64,000 bases of DNA from JBBDXS01 sp964418365 (GTDB lineage Bacteria > Chloroflexota > Dehalococcoidia > DSTF01 > RBG-16-68-14). The notes below the pieces were generated by a model that had not been told where the DNA came from, did no database searches, and saw nothing but the letters and a program-made list of their open reading frames with translations. Shown here piece by piece: positions 1 to 8,366 of the stretch; position 1 is the stretch's first letter; every line of letters begins with the position of its first letter. The position numbers and the translations under genes are program-made. The DNA lies in contig CAYQLM010000002.1 of NCBI GenBank assembly GCA_964418365.1, positions 33,358 through 97,357 of the forward strand. The letters are read 5' to 3'.

Positions 1-2
1 AC

Positions 3-230
3 ACCGTCATCTTCATCTACCGGGAAGACATCTATGTAAGCGATGAGCAGTGGCAAGCGATGCACCCTGACCGGCCGTTCCCCGAAGGCATCGCGCAGAT
101 CATCGTCGCTAAGCACCGCAACGGGCCTACGGGAACGGCGCACCTGCGTTTCCGCAAGCACCTCACCCGCTTCGAAGACCTCGCGACCATGGAGCCCGAG
201 CCTTCGTACGACGCATATGCCTCGGCTTAA
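3..230 (+). CDS. dnaB: Replicative DNA helicase DnaB, C-terminal fragment
   Basis: This is the last 75 residues of the hexameric helicase that unwinds DNA at the replication fork; the gene begins before the window. The reading frame runs from base 3 to a TAA at 228-230. Its visible tail carries the usual DnaB ending: an IYREDIY strand, then IIVAKHRNGPTG (the family's conserved AKxRNGPTG stretch), then a phenylalanine-rich TRFEDL close. The next gene starts inside it, with a 14-base overlap. That gene looks like a helicase loader, so the two are probably co-translated and functionally paired. I am confident of the family from this tail alone; nothing can be said of the ATPase core, which lies outside. 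Confidence 0.9.
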   Translation, partial: TVIFIYREDIYVSDEQWQAMHPDRPFPEGIAQIIVAKHRNGPTGTAHLRFRKHLTRFEDLATMEPEPSYDAYASA

Positions 231-1638
231 CGAGCTACTGAACGGTTCGAGGCGCGACGGCGCTGAAGCGGTCCCCAAGTTTCTAGCTTCCAGCCCCCAG
301 CCTCCAGTGTCCGACGATACGGTCTGCAAGACCTGCCACGGTATCCGCTTCGTCCGCCGCGATCTCCCGATCGATCATCCCGAGTTCGGGCAGGCGCTGC
401 CCTGCCCCTGCGTCCAGAACGAAAACGCCCACGAACGCCAGGCGCGCCTGCAGCGCTACAGCAACCTCGGGCCGCTCACCCGGCTCACGTTCGAGAACCT
501 GATCTCGCCCGGGCGAAGCGGCAATTCGCGGCATCAACAGATCTTTGTTCGCTGCCTGGAACATGCCAAGGAGTTCGCGAATGACCCGCAGGGCTGGATC
601 GTCATCGGCGGTCCTTCGGGGTCCGGGAAGACGCATCTTGGCGCGGCCATCGCCAACCAGTGCATCCGGCGCGGCATTCCGGCTTTCTTCATCGTCGTTC
701 CGAACCTACTCGATCACCTTCGCGCGGCCTATCGACCCAACGCCGATGTCGGGTACGATCAACTCTTCGAGCAAGTGAGCAACGCGCCGGTCCTGATCCT
801 GGATGACCTGGGTGCCGAAAGCCACACGCCCTGGGCGGAAGAGAAGCTCTTTCAGATAGTCAATCATCGATTCAACGCTCGGCTGCCCACCGTGGTGACG
901 ACGAATCTCCCGCTCAACAAGCTCAACGATCGGCTGAGAACGAGGTTTGGCGATCCATCGACTTCCGTTCCCCACGCCGATCCCATCGCGAGTGTCTATA
1001 TCCTCGAAGAGCATGGTCCCCTCGACGACTGGGAATTCAACATGCTCGATCTGGCGAGAACCAGAGAGATGACCTTCTTGACATTCGACCACGACGACAA
1101 CCTCTCGTCCCGGGACCGCGAATGGCGAGAACGAGCATTCCAGGTGTCTCTGGAGTATGCGCGCGAACCAACGGGCTGGCTCGCTCTTCTGGGTGGGCGG
1201 GCCAAGGACCGGAGCCATCTGCTGGCCGCCATCGCTAATCAGCGCCGGGAGTTGGGTCCCTTGCTGGTGCGCGTGAATGACCTTCTGGACTACTTGCGCC
1301 ACTCCATGCGAGCGGAAGGCGATGACGATTATTACAGCCGCAAGCAAGCCCTGCGTTCGTGCCCGTTCCTACTGCTGGACGAATTGGAGCTGGGAACCGG
1401 AAGCGACTATGCCAGGCGCGAGCTTCACGATCTGCTGAGCTGGCGACAGATGGCACGCCTTTCTACGGTTGTCGGCTCTCCGAATGAAATAAACGACTTC
1501 CTGGGCGATGCCGGGTGGGCGCGGCTTGGAAAGCTCCTGAGGGCGCCTGATTTCGTCAACGAAGTGGCGGTCGGGGAGACGCCTCAAGATGAGCGGCTTG
1601 AGACTAGCAAGGCGGCGCGATCCAAGAAGCGCCCGTAA
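217..1638 (+). CDS. DnaI/DnaC-like helicase loader with two tandem AAA+ domains, the second degenerate
   Basis: Predicted 473-residue ATPase that probably loads the DnaB helicase encoded just upstream. I chose the ATG at 217, inside the end of dnaB, because an earlier in-frame extension would lie over dnaB coding sequence. Residues about 33-70 hold a CxxC and a CxC cysteine pair, as in the zinc-binding N-terminus of DnaI. The first AAA+ domain (about 125-260) has Walker A GPSGSGKTHL and Walker B LILDDLG. A second copy follows (about 320-450). It aligns with the first through LLAAIANQ, the NDLLDYLR helix and LLLDELEL, but its P-loop has decayed to GGRAKDRSHL, without the GK[T/S]. Family loaders are usually 200-310 residues, so the extra domain is unusual. 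The role is inferred from motifs and position. Confidence 0.82.
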   Translation: MPRLNELLNGSRRDGAEAVPKFLASSPQPPVSDDTVCKTCHGIRFVRRDLPIDHPEFGQALPCPCVQNENAHERQARLQRYSNLGPLTRLTFENLISPGRSGNSRHQQIFVRCLEHAKEFANDPQGWIVIGGPSGSGKTHLGAAIANQCIRRGIPAFFIVVPNLLDHLRAAYRPNADVGYDQLFEQVSNAPVLILDDLGAESHTPWAEEKLFQIVNHRFNARLPTVVTTNLPLNKLNDRLRTRFGDPSTSVPHADPIASVYILEEHGPLDDWEFNMLDLARTREMTFLTFDHDDNLSSRDREWRERAFQVSLEYAREPTGWLALLGGRAKDRSHLLAAIANQRRELGPLLVRVNDLLDYLRHSMRAEGDDDYYSRKQALRSCPFLLLDELELGTGSDYARRELHDLLSWRQMARLSTVVGSPNEINDFLGDAGWARLGKLLRAPDFVNEVAVGETPQDERLETSKAARSKKRP

Positions 1639-1791
1639 GCCTTCTTGGCGCACGTGCCGTAGACGAACCTCAAACTTCGAGCCTCGAACCCCTGGAAGTT
1701 CCTTGCGCCCTCGCGCCGCCATGTCCTACACTCGCGGGCACAGGCTGTCCTGGTGGCAGGCGGCATCACGGCATCCACGGAGGGATCGGTG

Positions 1792-2073
1792 ATGTTTGAG
1801 GATAAGACGCTCACGTGCAAGGACTGCAGCGAGTCCTTCGTCTTCACGGTGGGCGAACAGGGCTTCTATCTCGAGAAGGGGCTCCTCAACGAGCCCCAGC
1901 GCTGCGCGAACTGTCGCGAGCGCCGCCGCCGCGAGCGCACGACGTCGCCGCAGGTGACCGCCGTCGTCTGCGCCGAGTGCTCGCGCGAGACCACGGTACC
2001 ATTCGTGCCGCGGCTGGGCCGTCCCGTCTACTGCAACGACTGTTACAGCCGCATGCGATCGTCTGTCGCTTAA
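1792..2073 (+). CDS. Small zinc-ribbon protein with CxxC-x17-CxxC motif
   Basis: A 93-residue cysteine-rich cytoplasmic protein. Residues 9-12 (CKDC) and 36-39 (CANC) form one likely zinc site. The second half has CAEC and CNDC separated by exactly 17 residues, which fits the widespread CxxC-x17-CxxC zinc-ribbon family of unknown function. The start was set at the ATG at 1792, behind a GGAGGG ribosome-binding site; an in-frame start at 1753 would add 13 residues with no better signal. TACACT at 1727-1732 may be its -10 box. The stop TAA shares bases with the stop of the convergent MoaD-MoaE gene. A nucleic-acid or protein-binding role is only inferred. Confidence 0.8.
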   Translation: MFEDKTLTCKDCSESFVFTVGEQGFYLEKGLLNEPQRCANCRERRRRERTTSPQVTAVVCAECSRETTVPFVPRLGRPVYCNDCYSRMRSSVA

Positions 2074-2771
2074 GGCTGCGGCGTCTCCGACCGCTCGGCG
2101 ACGTCGATGATGTGGCCGGGCACCCACGCGCCGTCGCCGTCCTCCCAGATCTCTTTCTTCCAGATCGGGACGGTCTGCTTGATGCGATCGACTGCGTACA
2201 GGCACGCTTCGAACGCCTCCGCGCGATGCGCTGACGACACGGCGACGAGCAGGCTCGCCTCGCCGATCGCCAACCGCCCCGTGCGGTGCTGCACGGCGAT
2301 GCCCGTGATCGGCCAGCGTGTGCGCACGTCGTCCGCCACTTCGCGCAGCTTGCGCACTGCCATCTCCGGGTATGCGTCGTACTCCAGCGCCACCACGCGC
2401 CGGCCCTCGCTGTTGTTCCGAGCGACGCCGTGGAACACCAGCACCGCGCCGCTCTCGTCGCGCCGCACCGCAGCGGTCACCCGCTCCGGGTCGAGCGGGT
2501 CCTTCGTCACTTCGATGAGGTCGTCGTCGCCCCCCGATACCGGCGGGATCAGCGCCACATCATCGTCTTCCCGTAGCGCGTGGCCAGCATCGACGTAGTC
2601 TTCGTCGACCGCGCAGATGGCCGTGGGCAGGTGCGGAGCGAGGGCGGGGTACCGGCGCGAGAGCTCGTCGCGCAGCTCGGCGACCGTCGCGCCGGCGGGC
2701 AGATCGACCGTGACCGATCGCGCGGCAGCGATGTCATGCAGCCCGGCGAAGAGTCGAACGCGCACCTTCAT
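2070..2771 (-). CDS. Fused MoaD-MoaE, molybdopterin synthase subunits in one chain
   Basis: A 233-residue fusion of both subunits of molybdopterin synthase, which inserts the dithiolene sulfurs in molybdenum cofactor synthesis. Residues 1-81 are the ubiquitin-like MoaD sulfur carrier ending PPVSGG; residues about 88-233 are MoaE, with the conserved RIKQTVPIWKKE region. In separate MoaD the GG is the free C-terminus that is adenylated and thiocarboxylated. Here it is followed directly by DDDLIEV, so function needs cleavage after GG or separate MoaD from elsewhere. Mycobacterial MoaX is a known fusion that is cleaved this way. I used the ATG at 2771; a TTG 15 bases upstream is an alternative. 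No other cofactor genes are nearby. Confidence 0.92.
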   Translation of the reverse strand: MKVRVRLFAGLHDIAAARSVTVDLPAGATVAELRDELSRRYPALAPHLPTAICAVDEDYVDAGHALREDDDVALIPPVSGGDDDLIEVTKDPLDPERVTAAVRRDESGAVLVFHGVARNNSEGRRVVALEYDAYPEMAVRKLREVADDVRTRWPITGIAVQHRTGRLAIGEASLLVAVSSAHRAEAFEACLYAVDRIKQTVPIWKKEIWEDGDGAWVPGHIIDVAERSETPQP

Positions 2772-2858
2772 ATTCCGAAGCCTCAACTGCGAACCGCCGC
2801 AACGATCAGTATAGCCGAGCGCTCCGCGCCAGCTATCCTGTCTGAGGGAGGCGAGCTG

Positions 2859-3551
2859 GTGGTCGCATCGTTCGCTCGCGCAGCCGTCGAGCTGCTCTTT
2901 CCGTCGCGCTGCCTCGGCTGCGGTCGAGGCGGCACCTTCCTGTGCGATGACTGCGCCGCGCAGCTCACTCCGGCGCTCCCGCCGCGCTGTCCGCGCTGCT
3001 GGGAGCCGCGTTCGGTAGCCGGCGAATGCCTCGCCTGTCAGAATAGCCCTCCTGCGTTCGACGCGCTGCGCGCGGCGTTCGTGTACCAGGGCCTCGCCCG
3101 CGAGATGGTCCAGGCTCTCAAGTACCGCGGCGTGACCGCGCTCGCCGGCCGCATGGGCGGCCTGCTTGCTGAAGCTGTCCGGAACCAGGGCCTCGAGGCG
3201 GATGTCATCGTGCCGGTGCCGCTTTCCGGCATGCGGAAGCGCACGCGCGGCTACAACCAGGCCGAAGCTCTGGCAACCGCTCTCGGCCTAGAGCTGGGCC
3301 TGCCGGTCGCGCCGAAGGCGCTCGTTCGCCGCCGGCACACGCCTCCCCAGGCCCTTCGTGCCGATGCCGACGCTCGCCGCGCGAACGTGGCCGGCGCCTT
3401 CGTCGCTCGGCCCCGTATCATCGCTGGCCGCTCCGTGCTCCTTGTCGATGACGTAGCTACCACAGGCGCTACCCTCTCCGCCTGCGCGGCGGCCCTTCGG
3501 GAGGCCGGTTCGGGGCCCATCTGGGCCTTCACCTTCGCCCGCGAAGACTAA
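2859..3551 (+). CDS. ComF family phosphoribosyltransferase-like protein
   Basis: A 230-residue ComF/GntX-type protein, linked in competent bacteria to uptake and processing of transforming DNA. The N-terminus has a four-cysteine zinc finger (CLGCGRG then CDDC) followed by a second pair (CPRC, CLAC). The C-terminal half is a type I phosphoribosyltransferase fold with the PRPP motif VLLVDDVATTGATL near residues 193-206. The GTG at 2859 was chosen because a GGGAGG site lies eight bases upstream and the protein then begins just before the zinc finger. It is divergent from the MoaD-MoaE gene. No other competence genes are in the window, so a DNA-uptake role is family knowledge only. Confidence 0.85.
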   Translation: MVASFARAAVELLFPSRCLGCGRGGTFLCDDCAAQLTPALPPRCPRCWEPRSVAGECLACQNSPPAFDALRAAFVYQGLAREMVQALKYRGVTALAGRMGGLLAEAVRNQGLEADVIVPVPLSGMRKRTRGYNQAEALATALGLELGLPVAPKALVRRRHTPPQALRADADARRANVAGAFVARPRIIAGRSVLLVDDVATTGATLSACAAALREAGSGPIWAFTFARED

Positions 3552-3615
3552 GCCCCGCCTTGCGAGGGGAACTCTCCTCGACATAACCTGAACTCGGTGG
3601 CCGGTGGTGGCTGTT

Positions 3616-5592
3616 ATGAACCTCTCCCCGCCGGAGTTAGGAAGTCTGAACGACATCATGGATTCGTTCTCCTCCCGCGCCACCCCCCACCGTCGAGCTG
3701 TGCCCCCGGCTGTTAGTGGCTCTGGCCTGCCGCCTCGGCGCGGCCGCTGGATTGGGTTAGGCGTCGCGCTGCTCATCTTCGCGGCCGTCGCTGGCTCCGT
3801 CTTCTTCGATTCGCATCCTCCCAAGGCAAGCGCGGACAACGTCCAGATGGACATCAGCGCCAGCTCCGGCTTCAACAACTGCAGTCCGGACGTGAAGTGC
3901 AACTTCACCGCGGGCAGCAAGATCAACCTCCTGGTCAGCGCGCCCGAGGACGGCATCCCCGCCGCCGGCTACAGCGGCTTTCAGGCGGTGCTGCAGTACA
4001 GCGGCGCGATCAATCTCGGCTCGACCCCGCCTGTGAGCAAGTGGTCGGACTGCGCGAACCTGAGCGATAACCGCACGGTCGCCGGCCAGGACACCATCAT
4101 CTGCAAGGATGACATCTTCAACCCATTCCTGGTGCATCACACCGGCGGCCTGGTGAACGTGTCATTCGTCTGCAAGACCGGCTCGGCCAGCATCACGCTC
4201 GTTGGCGGTGCGGGAAGCAATGTGAGCTTCTACTTCCAGTCGAATACCGCCGGCCAACCGACGCACATCTTCCTCAAGTCCAGCGAGACCCTGACGATCA
4301 ACTGCAACACGCCGACCGATACGCCAACCCGAACCTCGACGGCGACGCGGACGAGCACGCGCACGCCCACGAATACCCCCACGCGGACGCCGACGCCGAC
4401 GGCCTCACCGACGTACACCCCGACTGCGACGTCGACGGCGACGAACACTGCGACATCGACAAGCACGCCGACGAGCACCCTGACCTTCACCCTGACGAAC
4501 ACGGCGACCGCAACCGCGACAGCTACGAACACACCCGCGAGCACCAACACACCAACCGGCACGCGCACGTCGACGAGCACAGCGACAAAGACATCCACGA
4601 ACACGCCGACGAATACCTCGACTCGCACGTCGACAAGCACGCACACGCCGACGAATACGCTGACGAACACTGCGACCGCAACCGCGACAGCTACGAACAC
4701 ACCCACGAGCACCAACACCCCCACCGGTACGCGCACGTCGACGAGCACACCGACAAGGACATCCACGCACACGCCGACGAATACGCCGACGAACACGCCG
4801 ACCGACACCAATACGCCCACGAGGACGCGTACGCCGACGAACACGCCGACGGCCACCGGTACGCGCACGTCGACGAGCACGCGGACCAGCACGGCCACGA
4901 ACACACCGACGAATACGCCGACCAACACCGCGACGCGCACATCGACAAGCACGAATACGCCGACGAACACGCCGACCGACACCAATACGCCCACGAGGAC
5001 GCGTACGCCGACGAACACGCCGACGGCCACCCGGACCGACACGCCGACGATCACTCCGACCGGCACGCGGCCGACCGATACGCCGACCAACACCGCGACC
5101 CGGACGCGCACACCGACCAGGACGCCGACGCGCACGCCCGGCACGCCGACAGACACCGAAACACCGGCCGACACCTCGACGCCGACTCATACGCCGACGC
5201 CCGTAACGCCAAGTCCGACCTCGACGGCCGAGGTCGCGAGGCTAACGCCGACCGCGACGCAGCCGGCGCCGTCGGCCACCCCGACGCCTTCGGACACCCC
5301 GACGGACACCAACACGCCGACGCACACGCCGACCATGACGCCGACGCGCACGCCGTTCTCGCAGGTCTCCGCCGCCACGGTCACGCCGCGCCGCTCCGCC
5401 ACCGCGATCAGCGTCTCCACGCTGCCGCGCTCGGGCGGTGGCTCCGGCTCGGATGGAAGGGCGGTGGTAGCGATTATCCTGGGCGGTCTCGGGTTGAGTA
5501 CCCTCGCCGTCGTGTACGCGTTCCTCTGGAGAACACGCCGCCGCATCACCAGGTCACCTGAAGGTCCGCAGGGTCCTCTTCCGGGGCTCTAG
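3616..5592 (+). CDS. Surface protein: cohesin-like domain, long Thr-Pro repeat stalk, LPRSG anchor
   Basis: Predicted cell-surface protein of about 658 residues. A cytoplasmic N-terminus of about 45 residues precedes a hydrophobic signal or anchor (GLGVALLIFAAVAGSVFF). Next comes a roughly 150-residue beta-rich domain resembling cohesin-like folds (GYSGFQAVLQYSG), with several cysteines. About 300 residues of TPTxTxTNTPT repeats follow as an extended stalk. The end has LPRSGGGSGS, a hydrophobic span (AVVAIILGGLGLSTLAVVYAFL) and a basic WRTRRR tail, the layout of sortase-type signals, although the motif is not canonical LPxTG. The start is uncertain: GTG 3604, ATG 3616 or ATG 3658. Codon use in the stalk is monotonous, built on acgccgacgaacacg-like units. 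No enzymatic function can be assigned. Confidence 0.78.
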   Translation: MNLSPPELGSLNDIMDSFSSRATPHRRAVPPAVSGSGLPPRRGRWIGLGVALLIFAAVAGSVFFDSHPPKASADNVQMDISASSGFNNCSPDVKCNFTAGSKINLLVSAPEDGIPAAGYSGFQAVLQYSGAINLGSTPPVSKWSDCANLSDNRTVAGQDTIICKDDIFNPFLVHHTGGLVNVSFVCKTGSASITLVGGAGSNVSFYFQSNTAGQPTHIFLKSSETLTINCNTPTDTPTRTSTATRTSTRTPTNTPTRTPTPTASPTYTPTATSTATNTATSTSTPTSTLTFTLTNTATATATATNTPASTNTPTGTRTSTSTATKTSTNTPTNTSTRTSTSTHTPTNTLTNTATATATATNTPTSTNTPTGTRTSTSTPTRTSTHTPTNTPTNTPTDTNTPTRTRTPTNTPTATGTRTSTSTRTSTATNTPTNTPTNTATRTSTSTNTPTNTPTDTNTPTRTRTPTNTPTATRTDTPTITPTGTRPTDTPTNTATRTRTPTRTPTRTPGTPTDTETPADTSTPTHTPTPVTPSPTSTAEVARLTPTATQPAPSATPTPSDTPTDTNTPTHTPTMTPTRTPFSQVSAATVTPRRSATAISVSTLPRSGGGSGSDGRAVVAIILGGLGLSTLAVVYAFLWRTRRRITRSPEGPQGPLPGL

Positions 5593-5777
5593 CTTGCTCG
5601 TCCAACGGCGCCCCAGCGTTAAAGGGCGCGCCAGCGCCTAGAACAGCACCCCTCGCGGCTAGGTTCCCCCGGACGTCCGGGAGGGGCCATGCGTCCAGGA
5701 GCGGGCCATGAGCCTGCGCCCAGGCCCCGTGGAGCGCCTGCTCGTTAGATTCCCGACCGAAATCCCAAATCTGCGCG

Positions 5778-5806
5778 TTATGCCGTACACTCTTTGGCGT
5801 TAGAAT
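5778..5806 (+). promoter_or_regulatory. Weak promoter for second Thr-Pro repeat protein
   Basis: TAGAAT (5801-5806) is a plausible -10 box, with TTATGC 17 bases upstream as a weak -35. CTGGTGG begins at 5824, similar to the start of the 24.5 and 25.9 kb leaders. The 316 bases between 5593 and 5908 hold no other gene that I can see. Confidence 0.35.
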
Positions 5807-5908
5807 AGAGAACGACTCGAAGGCTGGTGGCCTAACGAGCCCAGGCCTCATCTCTTGGCAAGAGCCACAAGGTGGCGCGGTTCTTACGGCTGGAGGAGCG
5901 TAGGTGTC

Positions 5909-7716
5909 ATGCCGCAACAGATACAGGATTTTGGAACGGCTCATCGCAACTGGCCCGGTCTCGTTCTGGCCATCGTAGGCTCCGCCGTCTTGCTGGCGCT
6001 GCTGGCTGGAGTTCTTGGGCAGGCGCCTGCGTACGGCGCAGCGAGGACCGGCGTGAACCTCGATCAGTGCTCCAACGGCAGTCCCAAGTTCATCGACCTG
6101 CACTGCGACTGGCAGAACGGAAACCTGAACGGTTCCAACTCGGAGTACGCAGAGGGGGAGACGGTCCCCTACCGTTTGTTTGTCCCAGATGCAGCCCCTG
6201 GGAGCCACACGATCCACCTCAACTATGACTTCACGAAGGCCGGCGTAAAGGCGATCGACTTCCTGGACACATGGAACGTCACGCAGACCGGCGCGGATCC
6301 GTGCTCCGGCTCGGCAGCCGTGCCCAGCGATTTCGAGTCCTGTCCGCCCGGGGCCCCCAGCACATTCGCCTTCCCCGGCGACACGTTCAACCCAAGTGGG
6401 AAGGGGTCGCTGACCGTGGACGGTGCTATCGCCGCCGCCGGCGTCAGCCGCAACTTGACGATCTACAACGGGACCATTACGTCCATTGGGCCGGTCACAC
6501 ACCTCGGAGACGGCTCAGCCGACAGCTCGGCCGATATGCTGGTGACGTTCACCGCTAATGCTTGTGTCGGCACCGGGTGCACGTCGGATGTTCTGTTGGT
6601 CTGGGGCGGGCACCTGGGCGACAGCGCATACTGGGGCATCGGCAACGGGGTCTCCAGTATCTCAGGCTCGCCGTTCCACATGCGAACGCAGAACCTCGAC
6701 GGCGGTGGGGCTTCCAACCAGGACCGAAGCATGTCGATTAGCGCCATCTCCACGCCGACGCCGACGTCTACTCAGACGACGACCAGTACCCCGACATCGA
6801 CTCACACACCAACACCCACTTCGACGGCGACGAATACGCCCACCAACACGCCAACAGCGACGAACACGCCAACCAACACACCCACGTCTACCCACACGCC
6901 CACGAATACGCCGACGAACACGCCTACATCGACTCACACGCCGACGAATACGCCGACGAATACGAACACGCTGACCAATACACCAACGAATACGAACACG
7001 CCGACCAATACGCCCACGGACACCAACACGCCGACGAACACACCCACGGACACCAACACGCCGACGAACACACCCACGGACACCAACACGCCGACGANNN
7101 NNNNNNNNNNNNNNNNNNNNNNNNNNNNNNNNNNNNNNNNNNNNNNNNNNNNNNNNNNNNNNNNNNNNNNNNNNNNNNNNNNNNNNNNNNNNNNNNNCCC
7201 ACGGACACCAACACGCCGACGAACACACCCACGGACACCAACACGCCGACGAACACACCCACGGACACCAACACGCCGACCAACACACCCACGGGGACGC
7301 GTACGCCCACCGCCACTGTGCCAACCAACACGAGAACGAACACGCCGGCAAACACGCGCACCCCAACCCGCACATCAACGCCGCAAGTGGCGACTCAAGT
7401 GCCTACGAACACGCCGACGAACACGCCTACGGCGACGAGTACGCAGCTGCCAGCGACAGTCGTGCCGACGAATACCCCAACCAACACACCCACGAACACG
7501 CCGACGAGCACGCCTACAAGAACGCCGACGCCCATTTCGCAGGTGCTGCCCACCGTGCGGCCGCCGACGCCTCGCCCAACCCTAGCCCCTCCCGTGCTCC
7601 CGCGCTCTGGCTACGGTGGCACGTCCGGTGGCGCCGGCTCAACGTGGCTCGGACTTGGTCTGCTCGGCTTCGCCCTGGCGGCCCTCGGTTGCTGGCGCTG
7701 GCGGCTGTCCAAGTAG
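5909..7716 (+). CDS. Secreted Thr-Pro repeat surface protein with LPRSG anchor, interrupted by assembly gap
   Basis: Second Thr-Pro stalk protein. It starts at the ATG at 5909, behind GGAGGA. Residues about 17-40 form a signal segment ending near APAYGA. A roughly 240-residue globular domain with paired cysteines follows (PCSGSAAVPSDFESCPPG, ACVGTGCTSD), with no family I recognise. The TNTPTDTNTPT stalk runs into the 100-N gap. Coding resumes after the gap in a different nominal frame, because the N-run has an arbitrary length. It ends in VLPRSGYGG, a hydrophobic span and the short basic tail WRWRLSK. Exact 30-base repeats flank the gap, so the true stalk length is unknown. A strong terminator follows 17 bases after the stop. 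It is paralogous in design, not clearly in its globular domain, to the gene at 3616. Confidence 0.75.
7000..7290 (+). repeat. 30-base tandem coding repeat flanking the gap
   Basis: Units of 30 bases encoding TPTDTNTPTN are repeated head to tail on both sides of the N-run, with near-perfect identity. This explains why the assembly broke here. Confidence 0.85.
7098..7197. other. Scaffold gap of 100 N
   Basis: Exactly 100 undetermined bases inside the repeat stalk. The round length is a placeholder, so distances across it are not real. Confidence 0.98.
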
Positions 7717-7733
7717 AAATCGCGCCATCGGAA

Positions 7734-7762
7734 GGGGCCATCGGAGACGATGGCCCCTTTTT
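7734..7762 (+). terminator. Rho-independent terminator
   Basis: A perfect 10-base-pair stem (GGGGCCATCG with CGATGGCCCC) closes a GAGA tetraloop and is followed by TTTTT. It ends the Thr-Pro protein transcript. Confidence 0.93.
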
Positions 7763-7786
7763 CGCCTCCGCTCGCTGCCCTACAAT
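7758..7786 (+). promoter_or_regulatory. Candidate promoter of hpf operon
   Basis: TACAAT at 7781-7786 is a good -10. The -35 position, 17 bases upstream, falls in the terminator T-run (TTTTTC) and is weak. Confidence 0.4.
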
Positions 7787-7823
7787 CGAAGGGGGCCGGC
7801 TGCGCTGGTCATTTGAGGGAACG

Positions 7824-8366
7824 TTGGACATCACCGTCAGAGGCCAGCACTTCGAGGTCCCGGATAGCGTCGAAGAGCGAGCCCGCCAGAAGCTGGGCCG
7901 CCTGGACCATTATCTTCCCCTCCTCCACGACGCCATCGTCGAGGTGGATATCGCCCACCAGAAGGCCAAGGAGCCCGACCAGCGCTACCTCGTCCGCGTC
8001 ACCGTCGATGGTGGCGGCGCACAGCTTCGCGCAGAGGAGCACGCCTCCACGCCTGAGGTGGCGGTCGACCAGGCCGCGCGTGTGCTGGCAGGCCAGGCCC
8101 GCCGCCACAAACAGCGCCTCTACGAACGCGGCCGAAACAAGGGCGCGGTTCCGGCGTTCGAAGGTGAGACAGAGAAGACTGCCCGCAAGGTATCGCGCGT
8201 GAAGCGGTTTGCCATGAAGCCGATGACGATGGACGAGGCGCTCCTCGAGATCGAGGCGCTCGGCCACGAGTTCTTCGTCTTCCAGCACGCAGCAGAAGGG
8301 CAAGTCGCCGTGCTCTACCGCCGACGCGCCGGTGACTACGGTCTCATCATGCCGGAGCTCCCATGA
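7824..8366 (+). CDS. hpf: Long-form ribosome hibernation promoting factor
   Basis: A 180-residue HPF/RaiA-family protein that binds the small ribosomal subunit and promotes 100S dimers in stationary phase. The N-terminal domain (about 1-105) begins LDITVRGQHFEVPDSV and has the IVEVDIAHQ strand. The C-terminal dimerisation domain (about 125-178) carries the family motif KPMTMDEALLEIEALGHEFF, then GLIMPEL. The TTG at 7824 was chosen because GAGGGA lies just upstream and the domain begins exactly there; the open frame further upstream crosses the terminator. The stop overlaps the next gene in ATGA, so the sugar kinase is translationally coupled. Confidence 0.93.
   Translation: MDITVRGQHFEVPDSVEERARQKLGRLDHYLPLLHDAIVEVDIAHQKAKEPDQRYLVRVTVDGGGAQLRAEEHASTPEVAVDQAARVLAGQARRHKQRLYERGRNKGAVPAFEGETEKTARKVSRVKRFAMKPMTMDEALLEIEALGHEFFVFQHAAEGQVAVLYRRRAGDYGLIMPELP

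Noticed and set aside
4230..5174. A 314-residue minus-strand frame made of VGVxVGVRV repeats
   Set aside because: It is the complement of the Thr-Pro stalk repeats; it has no ribosome-binding site and exists only because the repeat has no stops in that frame.
4320..7540. Regular short repeats that could be taken for a CRISPR array
   Set aside because: The units are codon-based Thr-Pro repeats in a continuous frame, with no spacers of unique sequence.
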